A stretch of DNA of 49,588 bases from contig QFQX01000035.1 of NCBI GenBank assembly GCA_003248775.1, forward strand, positions 1 through 49,588. The letters run 5' to 3'. Shown here piece by piece: positions 16,627 through 24,952 of this stretch. Below the pieces are notes generated by a model, which did no database searches, was not told the DNA's origin, and worked only from the letters and a program-made list of their open reading frames with translations. The position numbers were made by a program, and so were the translations under genes. Within the stretch, counting starts at the first letter, position 1. Every line of letters begins with the position of its first letter. The stretch is from Shinella sp. (GTDB lineage Bacteria; Pseudomonadota; Alphaproteobacteria; Rhizobiales; Rhizobiaceae).

Positions 16627-17811
16627 TCAGGCCGGGACCGACTTCAGCGCGCGGGCGAAGTCTTCGAGAAGATCGTCGGTATCCTCGATGCCGCAGGAAA
16701 GACGCAGCGTTCCGCCCGAAATTCCGAGTTCTGCGCGAGCCTCGTCGGTTAGGTTCTTGTGGGTGGTGGTGCCCGGATGCGTGATCAGGCTCTTGGCGTC
16801 GCCCAGATTGTTGGAGATCTTCACGACCTCGAGCGCATTCTGCAACGCAAAGGCAGCAGCCTTGCCGCCCTTGAGTTCAAGCGCGACCAGCGTCGAGCCG
16901 CCCTTCATCTGCTTGGCGACGATATCGGCCTGCGGATGGTCGGCGCGGCCCGGATAGATGACCTTGGCGATCTGTTTCTGCTCGGCCAGGAAATCGGCGA
17001 TGCGGGCGGCGTTGCGGGCCTGCTGGCCGATGCGCAGCGGCAACGTCTCGACAGCCTTCAGCAGCGTCCAGGCGTTGAACGGCGACATGGACGGGCCGGT
17101 GTGGCGGAAATAGTCCTGGAAGTTCTCCTCGATCCATTCCTTGCTCGAAAGCACCACGCCGCCGAGGCAGCGACCCTGACCATCGATATGCTTGGTGGCC
17201 GAATAGACGACGACGTGGGCACCAAGTTCGAGCGGGCTCTGAAACAGCGGCGTTGCGAAAACGTTGTCGACCACGACCTTCGCGCCGATCTGGTTGGCAA
17301 GCTTTGCCACACCGGCGATATCGACCACTTCGAGCGTCGGATTGGTCGGGCTTTCGAGGAACATAACCCTGGTGTTGGGACGGATCGCCTTTTCCCAGTT
17401 TTCCAGGAAGCGCCCGTCGACCAGCGTACATTCGATACCATACTTGGGCGCGAGCGTCTCGACGACCCAGCGGCAGGAGCCGAACAGGGCGCGAGCCGCA
17501 ACGATGTGATCACCGGCCTTGAGCTGGCAGAGGATGGCGCCGGCGACAGCGGCCATGCCGGAGGCGGTGGCGCGGGCTTCCTCGGCGCCTTCGAGCAGGC
17601 ACATGCGCTTTTCGAACATGTCGTTCGTCGGGCTACCGTATCGGGCGTAGATAAAACCGTCAGTCTCGCCCTTGAAGCGGGCTTCCGCCGATTCCGCCGT
17701 TTCGTAGACGAAGCCCTGGGTGAGATAGATCGCCTCTGAGGTTTCGCCGAACTGTGAACGGAGAGTGCCGCCATGTACCAGTTGGGTTGCCGGACGCCAG
17801 TTCTTGCTCAT
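16627..17811 (-). CDS. metZ: O-succinylhomoserine sulfhydrylase
   Basis: MetZ makes homocysteine directly from O-succinylhomoserine and sulfide, a step in methionine synthesis. The 394-residue protein belongs to the Cys/Met PLP enzyme family. It has YARYGSPTN (55-63) for cofactor contact, ATASGMAAV (81-89), VVDNVFATP (180-188) and the PLP Lys207 in VYSATKHIDGQG. Length and the substrate loop fit MetZ rather than MetB. The start at 17811 is preceded by AAAGG. A SAM-II riboswitch and terminator directly upstream support the methionine assignment and predict repression by S-adenosylmethionine. Confidence 0.95.
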   Translation of the reverse strand: MSKNWRPATQLVHGGTLRSQFGETSEAIYLTQGFVYETAESAEARFKGETDGFIYARYGSPTNDMFEKRMCLLEGAEEARATASGMAAVAGAILCQLKAGDHIVAARALFGSCRWVVETLAPKYGIECTLVDGRFLENWEKAIRPNTRVMFLESPTNPTLEVVDIAGVAKLANQIGAKVVVDNVFATPLFQSPLELGAHVVVYSATKHIDGQGRCLGGVVLSSKEWIEENFQDYFRHTGPSMSPFNAWTLLKAVETLPLRIGQQARNAARIADFLAEQKQIAKVIYPGRADHPQADIVAKQMKGGSTLVALELKGGKAAAFALQNALEVVKISNNLGDAKSLITHPGTTTHKNLTDEARAELGISGGTLRLSCGIEDTDDLLEDFARALKSVPA

Positions 17812-17827
17812 GCCATTGCGCCTTTCA

Positions 17828-17864
17828 AAAACAAAAAAACCGGCCGCGATAAGCAGACCGGTTT
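17828..17864 (-). terminator. Intrinsic terminator of the metZ leader
   Basis: On the minus strand the stem AAACCGG (17864-17858) pairs with CCGGTTT (17843-17837), closing a 14-base loop, and runs into TTTTTTTGTTTTTG. Its left arm overlaps the right arm of a competing hairpin, GACCGG/CCGGTC (17874-17869 with 17861-17856). The two structures are mutually exclusive, giving a terminator/antiterminator switch 17 bases before the metZ start. Confidence 0.85.
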
Positions 17865-17868
17865 CACC

Positions 17869-17930
17869 CCGGTCTCTTTAGCCACTTGTTTAACGTGGCT
17901 GCAAGCCGACCGGCCAAATCACCACGGGAT
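17869..17930 (-). promoter_or_regulatory. SAM-II riboswitch upstream of metZ
   Basis: The minus-strand leader carries the SAM-II (metA/metZ type) aptamer. The stem CGTGG/CCACG encloses a loop with GATTTGGCCGG and GCTTG; the latter can form the pseudoknot with downstream CAAGT. The conserved tail GGCTAAAGA ends the aptamer. SAM-II aptamers are common before methionine genes of alphaproteobacteria. Binding of S-adenosylmethionine should favour the adjoining terminator and switch metZ off. Confidence 0.92.
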
Positions 17931-18008
17931 AAGGCTGCATTACGCCTATCTCGGGCTTGCGTCAATTCCTTGGGTTTGCTTTTGTCGGCTCCGAAAAGGA
18001 TGGGCAGA

Positions 18009-19106
18009 ATGATCAGGAAATCGGGGATTTTGGCGGATCGCGCCATCGGCGCATTGTTCGCGGAAGGTCGGCTGAAGAGCGAGGCTGCGCTTGACGACGA
18101 CCAGATCCAGCCGGCGAGCCTCGATCTGCGTCTCGGCTCCAAGGCCATGCGCGTGCGTGCGAGCTTTATGCCGGGCCGCGCCCACACGGTCGCCGAGAAG
18201 CTCGAGCGGCTGACCCTCCATGAGATCGACCTGCGGGAAGGGGCAGTTCTCGAAACGGGTTGCGTCTACATCGTGCCCTTGATGGAAAGCCTCGATCTGC
18301 CGGAAGAGATTTCGGCGTCGGCGAACCCGAAGAGCTCGACCGGGCGGCTCGATATCTTCACTCGCGTGATGGTCGATCATGCCCAGGAGTTCGACAAGGT
18401 GCCTGCGGGTTACCGGGGACAGCTCTATCTGGAAATCAGCCCGAGAACGTTTCCGATCATCGTCCGGCGCGGTTCGCGCCTGTCACAGATCCGCTTTCGC
18501 ACCGGCCATGCGCTGCTCAACGAGACGGATCTTCTCGGTCTGCACGCAGCCGAAACCCTGGTTGCGAGCGATGCCCCCAACGTTTCCGGCGGTGGCATCG
18601 CGCTTTCCATCGACCTCAAGGGTTCCGGCAGCGACGGCCTGATCGGTTATCGTGGCAAGCACCATACTGCCGTGATCGATGTCGACCGCAAGGACGCCCA
18701 CGACATTCTGGATTTCTGGGAACCGCTCTACAGCCGCGGTGGAAACGAACTGATCCTCGATCCGGATGAGTTCTACATCCTCGTTTCGAACGAGGCGGTT
18801 CATGTCCCGCCGCTCTATGCGGCCGAGATGACGCCTTATGACCCGCTGGTCGGCGAATTCCGGGTGCATTACGCTGGCTTCTTCGATCCCGGCTTCGGCC
18901 ACGCGGCGGCTGGCGGCACCGGCAGCCGGGCGGTGCTTGAAGTGCGCAGCCATGAAGTGCCCTTCATCCTAGAACACGGTCAGGTGATCGGCCGTCTGGT
19001 GTATGAACACATGCAGGAACACCCGCAGGGGCTTTATGGAGCGGGCGTCGGCTCCAACTATCAGGCGCAGGGCCTCAAGCTATCCAAGCACTTCCGCCGG
19101 GGCTGA
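18009..19106 (+). CDS. dcd: dCTP deaminase, long two-domain form
   Basis: The enzyme deaminates dCTP to dUTP, feeding dUMP and thymidylate synthesis. At 365 residues it is about twice the size of enteric Dcd and matches the long 2'-deoxycytidine 5'-triphosphate deaminase of alphaproteobacteria, apparently with two related trimer-type domains. The N-terminal part shows DDQIQPASLDLRLG, the nucleotide-binding element of the dUTPase/Dcd fold, and NPKSSTGRLD, which carries the catalytic-region arginine. I placed the start at 18009, eight bases after AAAGGA. Its 3' end overlaps that of the convergent channel gene by 27 bases. It is divergent from metZ and shares the upstream region with the riboswitch leader. 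Confidence 0.92.
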   Translation: MIRKSGILADRAIGALFAEGRLKSEAALDDDQIQPASLDLRLGSKAMRVRASFMPGRAHTVAEKLERLTLHEIDLREGAVLETGCVYIVPLMESLDLPEEISASANPKSSTGRLDIFTRVMVDHAQEFDKVPAGYRGQLYLEISPRTFPIIVRRGSRLSQIRFRTGHALLNETDLLGLHAAETLVASDAPNVSGGGIALSIDLKGSGSDGLIGYRGKHHTAVIDVDRKDAHDILDFWEPLYSRGGNELILDPDEFYILVSNEAVHVPPLYAAEMTPYDPLVGEFRVHYAGFFDPGFGHAAAGGTGSRAVLEVRSHEVPFILEHGQVIGRLVYEHMQEHPQGLYGAGVGSNYQAQGLKLSKHFRRG

Positions 19107-19889
19107 CCGACCCTCGGCGCGCATCATCGCGATCTCTCGGCGCAGGGCTCGCAGCTCGTCGAGGATCTGCCGCTGCTCTTCCGCCATCTTGTCCTGCAAA
19201 TGCTGGGCCGGAATTTCGTGTTCCGACTGCATCGAGGACACGATGATGCCGATGAAAAGGTTGAGCACGGTAAACGAGGTCGCCACGATGAAGGGGATGA
19301 AGAACACCCAGGCAAGCGGGTGCAGCGCCATGATCGGCCGCACCACGTCGCTCGTCCATCCCTCGAGCGTCATCACCTGAAACAGCGTGAAGGCGGATGC
19401 GGCGATTGACCCGAAGAGGTCGGGGAAATCCGCGGCAAACAGCTTCGTCGCCGCGACTGACGAGACGTAGAAGACGAGGCTGAGCAGCAGGAAGATCGAG
19501 CCCATGCCGGGCAGGGCAGAGAAGAGCCCGCCCACGACCTTTCGCATCGAAGGAACTGCGGAGATGAGCCGGAAGATGCGTATTACCCGCAAGGCGCGCA
19601 GGATGGAGATGCTCTCGGTTGCCGGGACGATCGAGATGGCGATGATGCCGAGATCGAAGATGCGCCACGGCTCGCGAAAGAAGTCCCGCCGATAGACCGC
19701 AAGCTTTGCCAGCAGTTCCAGCACGAAAAGGGCAAACAGCAACTGGTCTGCCAGATGCAGCAGATGACCAAAGCGCCCCATCAGTTCGGGCGCGGTCTCA
19801 AGCCCCAGCGTCAGCGCGTTGGCAAGGATCAGCGTGGTAATGGCGGATTCGAAAGCGTGGGACTCGATGAGCCGGCGCAATGCATTCAT
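19080..19889 (-). CDS. Voltage-gated cation channel of the NaChBac/NavBac type
   Basis: This 269-residue inner-membrane protein has the six-span layout of single-domain bacterial voltage-gated channels, assembling as tetramers. S4 carries arginines at every third residue (R98, R101, R104, R107 in ILRALRVIRIFRL). The pore loop has the filter TLEGWTS (174-180), and S6 ends in FIGIIVSSMQ. A C-terminal coiled coil (about 240-265) is typical of the family. Sodium channels of this group usually have TLESW; the glycine after the filter glutamate is like repeats I and III of animal calcium channels. Ion choice therefore needs testing. The start at 19889 begins the S1 helix region, but no clear ribosome binding site is seen; an upstream in-frame ATG at 19934 is possible. 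Confidence 0.88.
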   Translation of the reverse strand: MNALRRLIESHAFESAITTLILANALTLGLETAPELMGRFGHLLHLADQLLFALFVLELLAKLAVYRRDFFREPWRIFDLGIIAISIVPATESISILRALRVIRIFRLISAVPSMRKVVGGLFSALPGMGSIFLLLSLVFYVSSVAATKLFAADFPDLFGSIAASAFTLFQVMTLEGWTSDVVRPIMALHPLAWVFFIPFIVATSFTVLNLFIGIIVSSMQSEHEIPAQHLQDKMAEEQRQILDELRALRREIAMMRAEGRSAPAEVLG

Positions 19890-20057
19890 GATGAAACCGT
19901 AGCAGCAGAAAGACGAGACAGTATCCGGCCGCATCCTGACGTCCCGAGGTTAATATCTTTCCTCACGGGCGTGTTGCGCGACATCCCGGGAGTTCGTCCC
20001 ATCCATGGGTTTCGCTCTTGACATGACGCGGCAACTGTTGGAACTGTGCGGGCCGTC

Positions 20058-20131
20058 GCGGGTGTAGCTCAATGGTAGAGCAGCAGCTTCCCAAGCTGAA
20101 TACGAGGGTTCGATTCCCTTCACCCGCTCCA
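20058..20131 (+). tRNA. tRNA-Gly (anticodon CCC)
   Basis: A 74-nt cloverleaf with encoded CCA: acceptor GCGGGTG/CACCCGC, D-arm GCTC/GAGC, anticodon loop TTCCCAA and T-arm GAGGG/CCCTT around TTCGATT. Anticodon CCC reads GGG, so glycine. The outermost pair of the anticodon stem is a G-A mismatch. A TTGACA hexamer at 20019-20024 may be its -35 element, but the matching -10 is weak. The convergent MFS gene ends four bases after the tRNA. Confidence 0.96.
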
Positions 20132-20135
20132 GCTT

Positions 20136-21356
20136 TCATTTCATGTTTTTGTGGGTCATGCCGATCCTGTGCCGGAGCGGCAGCAGGCCGGCGAGCGCCA
20201 GCAGTGTGAAAATCGCGCCTCCTATGAAGGTGCCGGTGGGGCCGGTGCTGTCCCACAAGGCTCCGGCGATCACGCTGGCGATAAGAAGCGCCACGCCGGT
20301 CACCAGATTGAACATGCCGAAGGCCGTGCCCCGCAATGTCGGCGGTGCGGTGTCCGCGACCAGCGTTGCCAAGAGGCCTTGCGTGAACCCCATATGCAGC
20401 CCCCAGAGCGTTGCCCCGAGGAGGAGACCTGCGAGGCCGGGTGCGAAAGCAAGCACCAGATCGGCCGCGAGCAGAAGAAAAAGGCCGGTGATGAGCAGTG
20501 ACAGGCGGTTCATCCTGTCGGAAAGCGCCCCGACGGGATAGGCGGACAGGAAATAGGCGACGTTCATAACCACCATGATCGATGGCACGAGGACAAGGGA
20601 AAGGCCCGCATCCTGCGCCTTGAGCACGAGGAACGCCTCGCTGAAACGCGCCAGCGTGAAGGCTGATCCGACGATCACCACCCACCAATAGGTCGCGCCG
20701 AGCTTGGCGAGTTCCTGACGGCTGAGTGGTGTGTGCACCCTGTGCTCGTCGCCATCGCGCTTCGGGTCCTCGACCGCAAAGATCGCCAGTCCCGCGGAGA
20801 GAAAGGCAGGTACCACGGCGATCCAGAAGACGAGCGTGAAGTTGTCCGAAAAGAGTGCCATGAAGAGAATGGCGAGCAGGGGGCCAAGCAATGCGCCAGC
20901 CGTATCCAGCGATTGCCTGAGGCCGAAGGCGGCACCACGCAATTCCGGCGGCGTGATGTCGGTGATCAGCGCATCGCGCGGAGCACCGCGAACGCCCTTG
21001 CCTATGCGATCGATGAAGCGGGCGGCGATGAAAAAGCCGACATGGGGCGCCAGCGGAAAGATCGGCTTGGTCAGCGCTGCAAGGCCATATCCGAGCGCCA
21101 TCAGCATCTTGCGCTTACCCAGCCAGTCGCTCAAGGCTCCGGAAAAAACCTTGGTGATGGCCGCGGTCGCTTCTGCGATGCCCTCGATGATGCCGACCGC
21201 GAGCGTCGAAGTGCCGAGAACGCCGACCATGTAGAGCGGCAGCAGCGCATGGATCATTTCCGAGGATATATCCATGAAGAAGGAGACGAAGCCGATGGCC
21301 CAGATGCTGCGCGGCACCCTGCGCCATGCGGCGATTGGCGTGCTCTTTTCATTCAT
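20136..21356 (-). CDS. MFS transporter
   Basis: This 406-residue inner-membrane protein has the twelve-span pattern of the major facilitator superfamily. The cytoplasmic loop motif GALSDWLGKRK lies between spans 2 and 3 and a related GALSDRMNRL between spans 8 and 9. The sequence RFIDRIGKGVRGAPRDALI after span 4 is typical of a subgroup of uncharacterised bacterial MFS exporters. The substrate cannot be named. I used the ATG at 21356, with GGGAG about 9 bases upstream, rather than a longer reading whose first 68 residues lack membrane character. It ends beside tRNA-Gly and lies 74 bases downstream of the glycosyltransferase on the same strand. Confidence 0.9.
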   Translation of the reverse strand: MNEKSTPIAAWRRVPRSIWAIGFVSFFMDISSEMIHALLPLYMVGVLGTSTLAVGIIEGIAEATAAITKVFSGALSDWLGKRKMLMALGYGLAALTKPIFPLAPHVGFFIAARFIDRIGKGVRGAPRDALITDITPPELRGAAFGLRQSLDTAGALLGPLLAILFMALFSDNFTLVFWIAVVPAFLSAGLAIFAVEDPKRDGDEHRVHTPLSRQELAKLGATYWWVVIVGSAFTLARFSEAFLVLKAQDAGLSLVLVPSIMVVMNVAYFLSAYPVGALSDRMNRLSLLITGLFLLLAADLVLAFAPGLAGLLLGATLWGLHMGFTQGLLATLVADTAPPTLRGTAFGMFNLVTGVALLIASVIAGALWDSTGPTGTFIGGAIFTLLALAGLLPLRHRIGMTHKNMK

Positions 21357-21430
21357 CGTCCGAAGCTCCCGTCGCTCCGCAGCATTGATGGTAGCGGTGG
21401 CGCAGATGTTCGGGATTCGCCCGCCTGTCG

Positions 21431-23404
21431 TCAAGCGGGCTCGGGGTTCATGTCGCTTGACGACAGAGCCGATACCGGTAGTGGTTGAGGCGCGACCGGC
21501 TTGTGCGGCGTCTTGTTCCAGAAAAACGGGCGGGAGTGGAGTTCGAAAACGGCGCGCCATGCGGCGGCGGAGGTCATGACCCAGTAAAACGGAACGCCGG
21601 CCCAGCGTCGACCGATCCGCTTCTTCTCATGCTCGGTCATCGCAGCGCCCCCAAGCGCCAGAAAGGCCGCGTAGCTACCGAAGATGTTGATGAAGTCGAT
21701 CGAGAAGAGCACGGCCTGCAGCAGGCCTATATCTTCTGCCGGGCTCTGCATCATGGCAATGGCCGACGAAGCGAGAAAGATGATGATGGCGGGGTGTGCC
21801 AGCGACGAGATCAACATTCCGCCGACCATCAACTGGACCACGAGGAAGGCGACGACGCCCATTTCCCGGGCTGTTTTTACCGGTTCGCGCATCAGCACCA
21901 GCCATGTCTGCAGCCAGCCCTTGAACCAGCGGGTCCGTTGACCCAGCCAGACCCGTGTGGTGGTCGGCGCATCTTCCAGTGTCTGGCGTCGTATGGTTTC
22001 CGAGCGGTAGCCCTGACGGTAGAGCCGCATGCCGAGGTCGGCGTCTTCCGTCACGTTGAACGGATCCCAGGCGCCGACTTCGATCAGCGGATCAATGCGG
22101 AAATGGTTCGATGTGCCGCCGAGCGGAAGCGGCATCCGGTAGCGGGAGAGAGCCGGCAGCAATCGCCTGAACAGCGCCGAATATTCGAGCGCGAACAGTG
22201 CACTCATGTAGGACTGTTCGATGTTGGTAATGATGAGCGGCGCCTGCAGGCAGGCGACGTCCGGTGGGGCCGCCCGAAATCTGGCATGGGCTTCCCGCAA
22301 CTGGTCGGGATGCGGTCGGTCTTCGGCATCGTATACCGCGACATAGGAACCGCGTGCGCCGGCAAGCGCATACGTAAGCGCTTTCGGCTTGGTGCGCGGC
22401 GCCATGGGCGGTACTTCCACGATTTCGATATGCGGGCCGGGTGAGAGCGCCCGGATGGCGGAAATCGTCGCTTCGTCATCGGCCTCGCACACCAGCTTGA
22501 TGTCCAGCCGGGAGCGCGGCCAGTCGAGACGGTTTAGCGCCGCCAGAAGTTGCGGCACGACGTCCTGCTCCCTGTAGAGCGCGACGAGCACCGTGTAGAC
22601 CGGCAAGTCGCCGTCTGACTGGTTGGCGGGCCGATGGCTCTTCCGACGATTGCCATGGACCAGAGCCGCAAGACGAAGCTGCAAGGCCGCGAGATAGAGC
22701 AGCGACAGGACGATATGGGTCGTCAGCACGGCCTCTTCCGGAAGAAGCAGGAAGGAAGCAATGGCAAGGCTGAGCAGGGTTCCGGCGAAGAAGCCCTGCC
22801 GTCCCGTCATGACGATGCGGGCCGAATGCCGGGGCTGTTCCTCGAAGAGGTGATTGACGGTACGCTCCACCCGCCGTTCCGAACCGGCTTTCCATGCGGC
22901 CGCGCGGATCGCCGAAGGTGTGGCGATCGCCAGCGCGTTCCGCAGCGTCGGAAAGCGTTGAAGGCGTTCGATCAGGTGGTCGATGCGTTTTGCCTCGGGA
23001 GCAATCAGCGTCACTGGTGGGCGGCTGGCATCGTGCAGGCGGATCGTGCAGGGGCGTTTCAACTGGCTGTCGAGGCCCCGATGATCGACGACCGCGGTCT
23101 CGGGAATGGTCTCGACGAAGGGTAGCCCAAGCAACCGGGCCATGGCTTCGTAATAGGCTTCCTCGCGGACATGACCGCTGGTCAGCAATTCCCGCTCTAC
23201 GGTTGTGCCGTTCGCAAGCGCCGCACGGCCCATGCGCGCAATCAGCGGCTTTGCGAAGCCCAGCGATTTCAGGACGAGTGCCTCGGCTTGCAGCGAGGAT
23301 AGATCTCCAGCGCCGCCATCCGCCGTTGCAAGGTTTTCGGATTTTTCACGCAACGCCACCTTGGCGCCCGTGTGTTCCGGACTGCCGTATTCCCCGATCT
23401 GCAT
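21431..23404 (-). CDS. Family 2 glycosyltransferase with N-terminal GspE-N domain
   Basis: This 657-residue membrane protein combines a type II secretion GspE-N-like module (about 40-165) with a processive GT2 domain. Two spans lie at about 205-245. The catalytic motifs are all present: ADD (308-310), DAEDRP (359-364), TED (452-454) and QRTRW (489-493). Further spans follow from about residue 510 to 620. The order resembles the enteric NfrB-type glycosyltransferase, known for making a surface polysaccharide used as a phage receptor, although substrate and product here are unknown. No strong ribosome binding site precedes the ATG at 23404. It is divergent from a solute-binding-protein gene with only 52 bases between them, so the promoters must overlap. 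Confidence 0.85.
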   Translation of the reverse strand: MQIGEYGSPEHTGAKVALREKSENLATADGGAGDLSSLQAEALVLKSLGFAKPLIARMGRAALANGTTVERELLTSGHVREEAYYEAMARLLGLPFVETIPETAVVDHRGLDSQLKRPCTIRLHDASRPPVTLIAPEAKRIDHLIERLQRFPTLRNALAIATPSAIRAAAWKAGSERRVERTVNHLFEEQPRHSARIVMTGRQGFFAGTLLSLAIASFLLLPEEAVLTTHIVLSLLYLAALQLRLAALVHGNRRKSHRPANQSDGDLPVYTVLVALYREQDVVPQLLAALNRLDWPRSRLDIKLVCEADDEATISAIRALSPGPHIEIVEVPPMAPRTKPKALTYALAGARGSYVAVYDAEDRPHPDQLREAHARFRAAPPDVACLQAPLIITNIEQSYMSALFALEYSALFRRLLPALSRYRMPLPLGGTSNHFRIDPLIEVGAWDPFNVTEDADLGMRLYRQGYRSETIRRQTLEDAPTTTRVWLGQRTRWFKGWLQTWLVLMREPVKTAREMGVVAFLVVQLMVGGMLISSLAHPAIIIFLASSAIAMMQSPAEDIGLLQAVLFSIDFINIFGSYAAFLALGGAAMTEHEKKRIGRRWAGVPFYWVMTSAAAWRAVFELHSRPFFWNKTPHKPVAPQPLPVSALSSSDMNPEPA

Positions 23405-23456
23405 GACTCTGTTACATCGTCATACGTGATGACGCCCCACTTTCCCCTGGATCGGT

Positions 23457-24338
23457 ATGATAATGAAGCAGGCCACGTTTTCATCCCCGGATTTCAGGGG
23501 GGTACGCTTCACCTTTGCGTGTGTGCTGGCGCTTTTTTCCATGTTCGGTGCGCCGGCTTCGCCTCGGGCCGATGACATGCCGGTGATGTTCGACGTGCGC
23601 GAGAGGCTCGTTCGTCCGGACCTCTCGACCTTGTTGCGGCTGCGCTTCCTCACGACGACGGATTTCCCGCCCTTCAATTTCACCGATCAGACCGGTCGGC
23701 TGGCAGGCTTCCACGTGGAGCTTGCTCGCGCCATCTGCGTCGAACTCGGCATTGAGAACCGGTGCCAGATCCAGGCCTTGCCCTATGGCGAGCTTGAGAC
23801 GGCACTGGCAAGTGATCAGGGAGAAGCCGTCATTGCCGGCGTTGCGGTCACTGACCGGATGCGCCAGCAATTTGCTTTCTCGCGGCCCTACATGATGTTG
23901 CCGGCGCGGTTCGTCCGCAATAAGCAGGCAGAGCTTGCCGGCGACGATGCCCGCGCCCTCTTCGGCCGCCCGGTGGGGGTTCTCACCGGTACGGCCTATG
24001 AGGCCATGCTGAAATCCTTCTTCCCGGACATCCGCGCCGTCGGTTTTGCCGACAGGGCCACCATGCTGGAGGACCTGAAGCAGAAAAAGGTCGATGCTGT
24101 CTTCGCCGATAGTCTCCAGCTTTCCTTCTGGGCCTCGGGGGAAGCGTCAGCCGGATGTTGTGCTATCTTCGATGGCCCCTATGTGTCCGAGCGTTTCCTC
24201 GGAGAAGGCCTGACCGTCATGGTCAAAAAGGATGATGTCACTCTGGTTCAGGCAATGGACAGCGCGCTTGCGGCGCTGTCCCATGACGGCAGGCTGGAAG
24301 AGATCTATCTCAGATATTTCCCTTACGGCCTGTTCTGA
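23457..24338 (+). CDS. Periplasmic solute-binding protein, family 3 type
   Basis: The 293-residue protein has an N-terminal hydrophobic signal (about residues 15-35, ending APASPRADD) and then one SBP_bac_3 domain. This is the fold of amino-acid-binding proteins of ABC importers. Typical elements are LTTTDFPPFNFTDQTGRLAG, FAFSRPYM and GVLTGTAYEA. No permease or ATPase gene lies beside it, so it may be an orphan binding protein or sensor of a polar amino acid. It is divergent from the GT2 gene at 23404. A second in-frame ATG lies six bases after the chosen start and could equally be used. Confidence 0.85.
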   Translation: MIMKQATFSSPDFRGVRFTFACVLALFSMFGAPASPRADDMPVMFDVRERLVRPDLSTLLRLRFLTTTDFPPFNFTDQTGRLAGFHVELARAICVELGIENRCQIQALPYGELETALASDQGEAVIAGVAVTDRMRQQFAFSRPYMMLPARFVRNKQAELAGDDARALFGRPVGVLTGTAYEAMLKSFFPDIRAVGFADRATMLEDLKQKKVDAVFADSLQLSFWASGEASAGCCAIFDGPYVSERFLGEGLTVMVKKDDVTLVQAMDSALAALSHDGRLEEIYLRYFPYGLF

Positions 24339-24365
24339 GAAAGCGCCGGGCTCAAGCGCAATGGT

Positions 24366-24779
24366 TCAGAGCGGGCGATATCGAATGACGGCGGAGTGCT
24401 CGATGGCTGCGCAGGTCAGCTTGTCCAGGTGGAAGCGATCCCTGAGCAGTTGAAGAAGGCGGATTTCCTCCGGCTTGACCGCGAGGTCGACAGCCATGAT
24501 TTCGACGGCGAGCGCGTAGGCGGCACGATAGGCCTGCGGCGACAATGCGTCCTTGATTGTCTCAAGCGCGATATCGAGACCTTCCTGCCCCGAGAGAATT
24601 TCCGCGCAACGCTGAGAAACCTCGATCAGCCGTTCCTTGTCGAAACCTTCGAACACCGGAAGGATGTCGATCAGCTGCCCGATCCGGCGCAACTCCTTCT
24701 CGTTCATCGAATTGTCGACGGCTGAAGCCATCACCATGACGAAGATAAGGGCGTCATGGGGCGTTACGCGATTTGTCAT
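24366..24779 (-). CDS. TerB-like (tellurite-resistance) family protein
   Basis: A 137-residue all-helical cytosolic protein of the TerB/DjlA-like fold. The segments DALIFVMVMASAVDNSMNEKE and VEIMAVDLAVKPEE carry the paired acidic residues that bind metal in this family. No other ter genes (terZACDEF) are near, so tellurite resistance should not be assumed. Single TerB domains of this kind are common in alphaproteobacteria and mostly unstudied. GAGGA lies about 11 bases upstream of the ATG. It converges on the solute-binding protein gene with 27 bases between stops. Confidence 0.8.
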   Translation of the reverse strand: MTNRVTPHDALIFVMVMASAVDNSMNEKELRRIGQLIDILPVFEGFDKERLIEVSQRCAEILSGQEGLDIALETIKDALSPQAYRAAYALAVEIMAVDLAVKPEEIRLLQLLRDRFHLDKLTCAAIEHSAVIRYRPL

Positions 24780-24952
24780 CTGCTTGGAGATCCTCGTTGT
24801 TTTGACCGAGAGTAGGAAGTGGAAGCGACGCTTTCAAGTTCGTCTTAGAACGTAATCCGACTGGAGTGAAACGAGAATTGATAAGATTATGCTTCAAAAA
24901 GAAAACCTTAGGGCACCGATCTGTTTCAACCAGATGGAAACGCGTTCAATGG

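Noticed and set aside
20058..20140. tRNA-Gly as an integration site
   Set aside because: No integrase, no direct repeat of the tRNA 3' end and no foreign-looking genes were found downstream.
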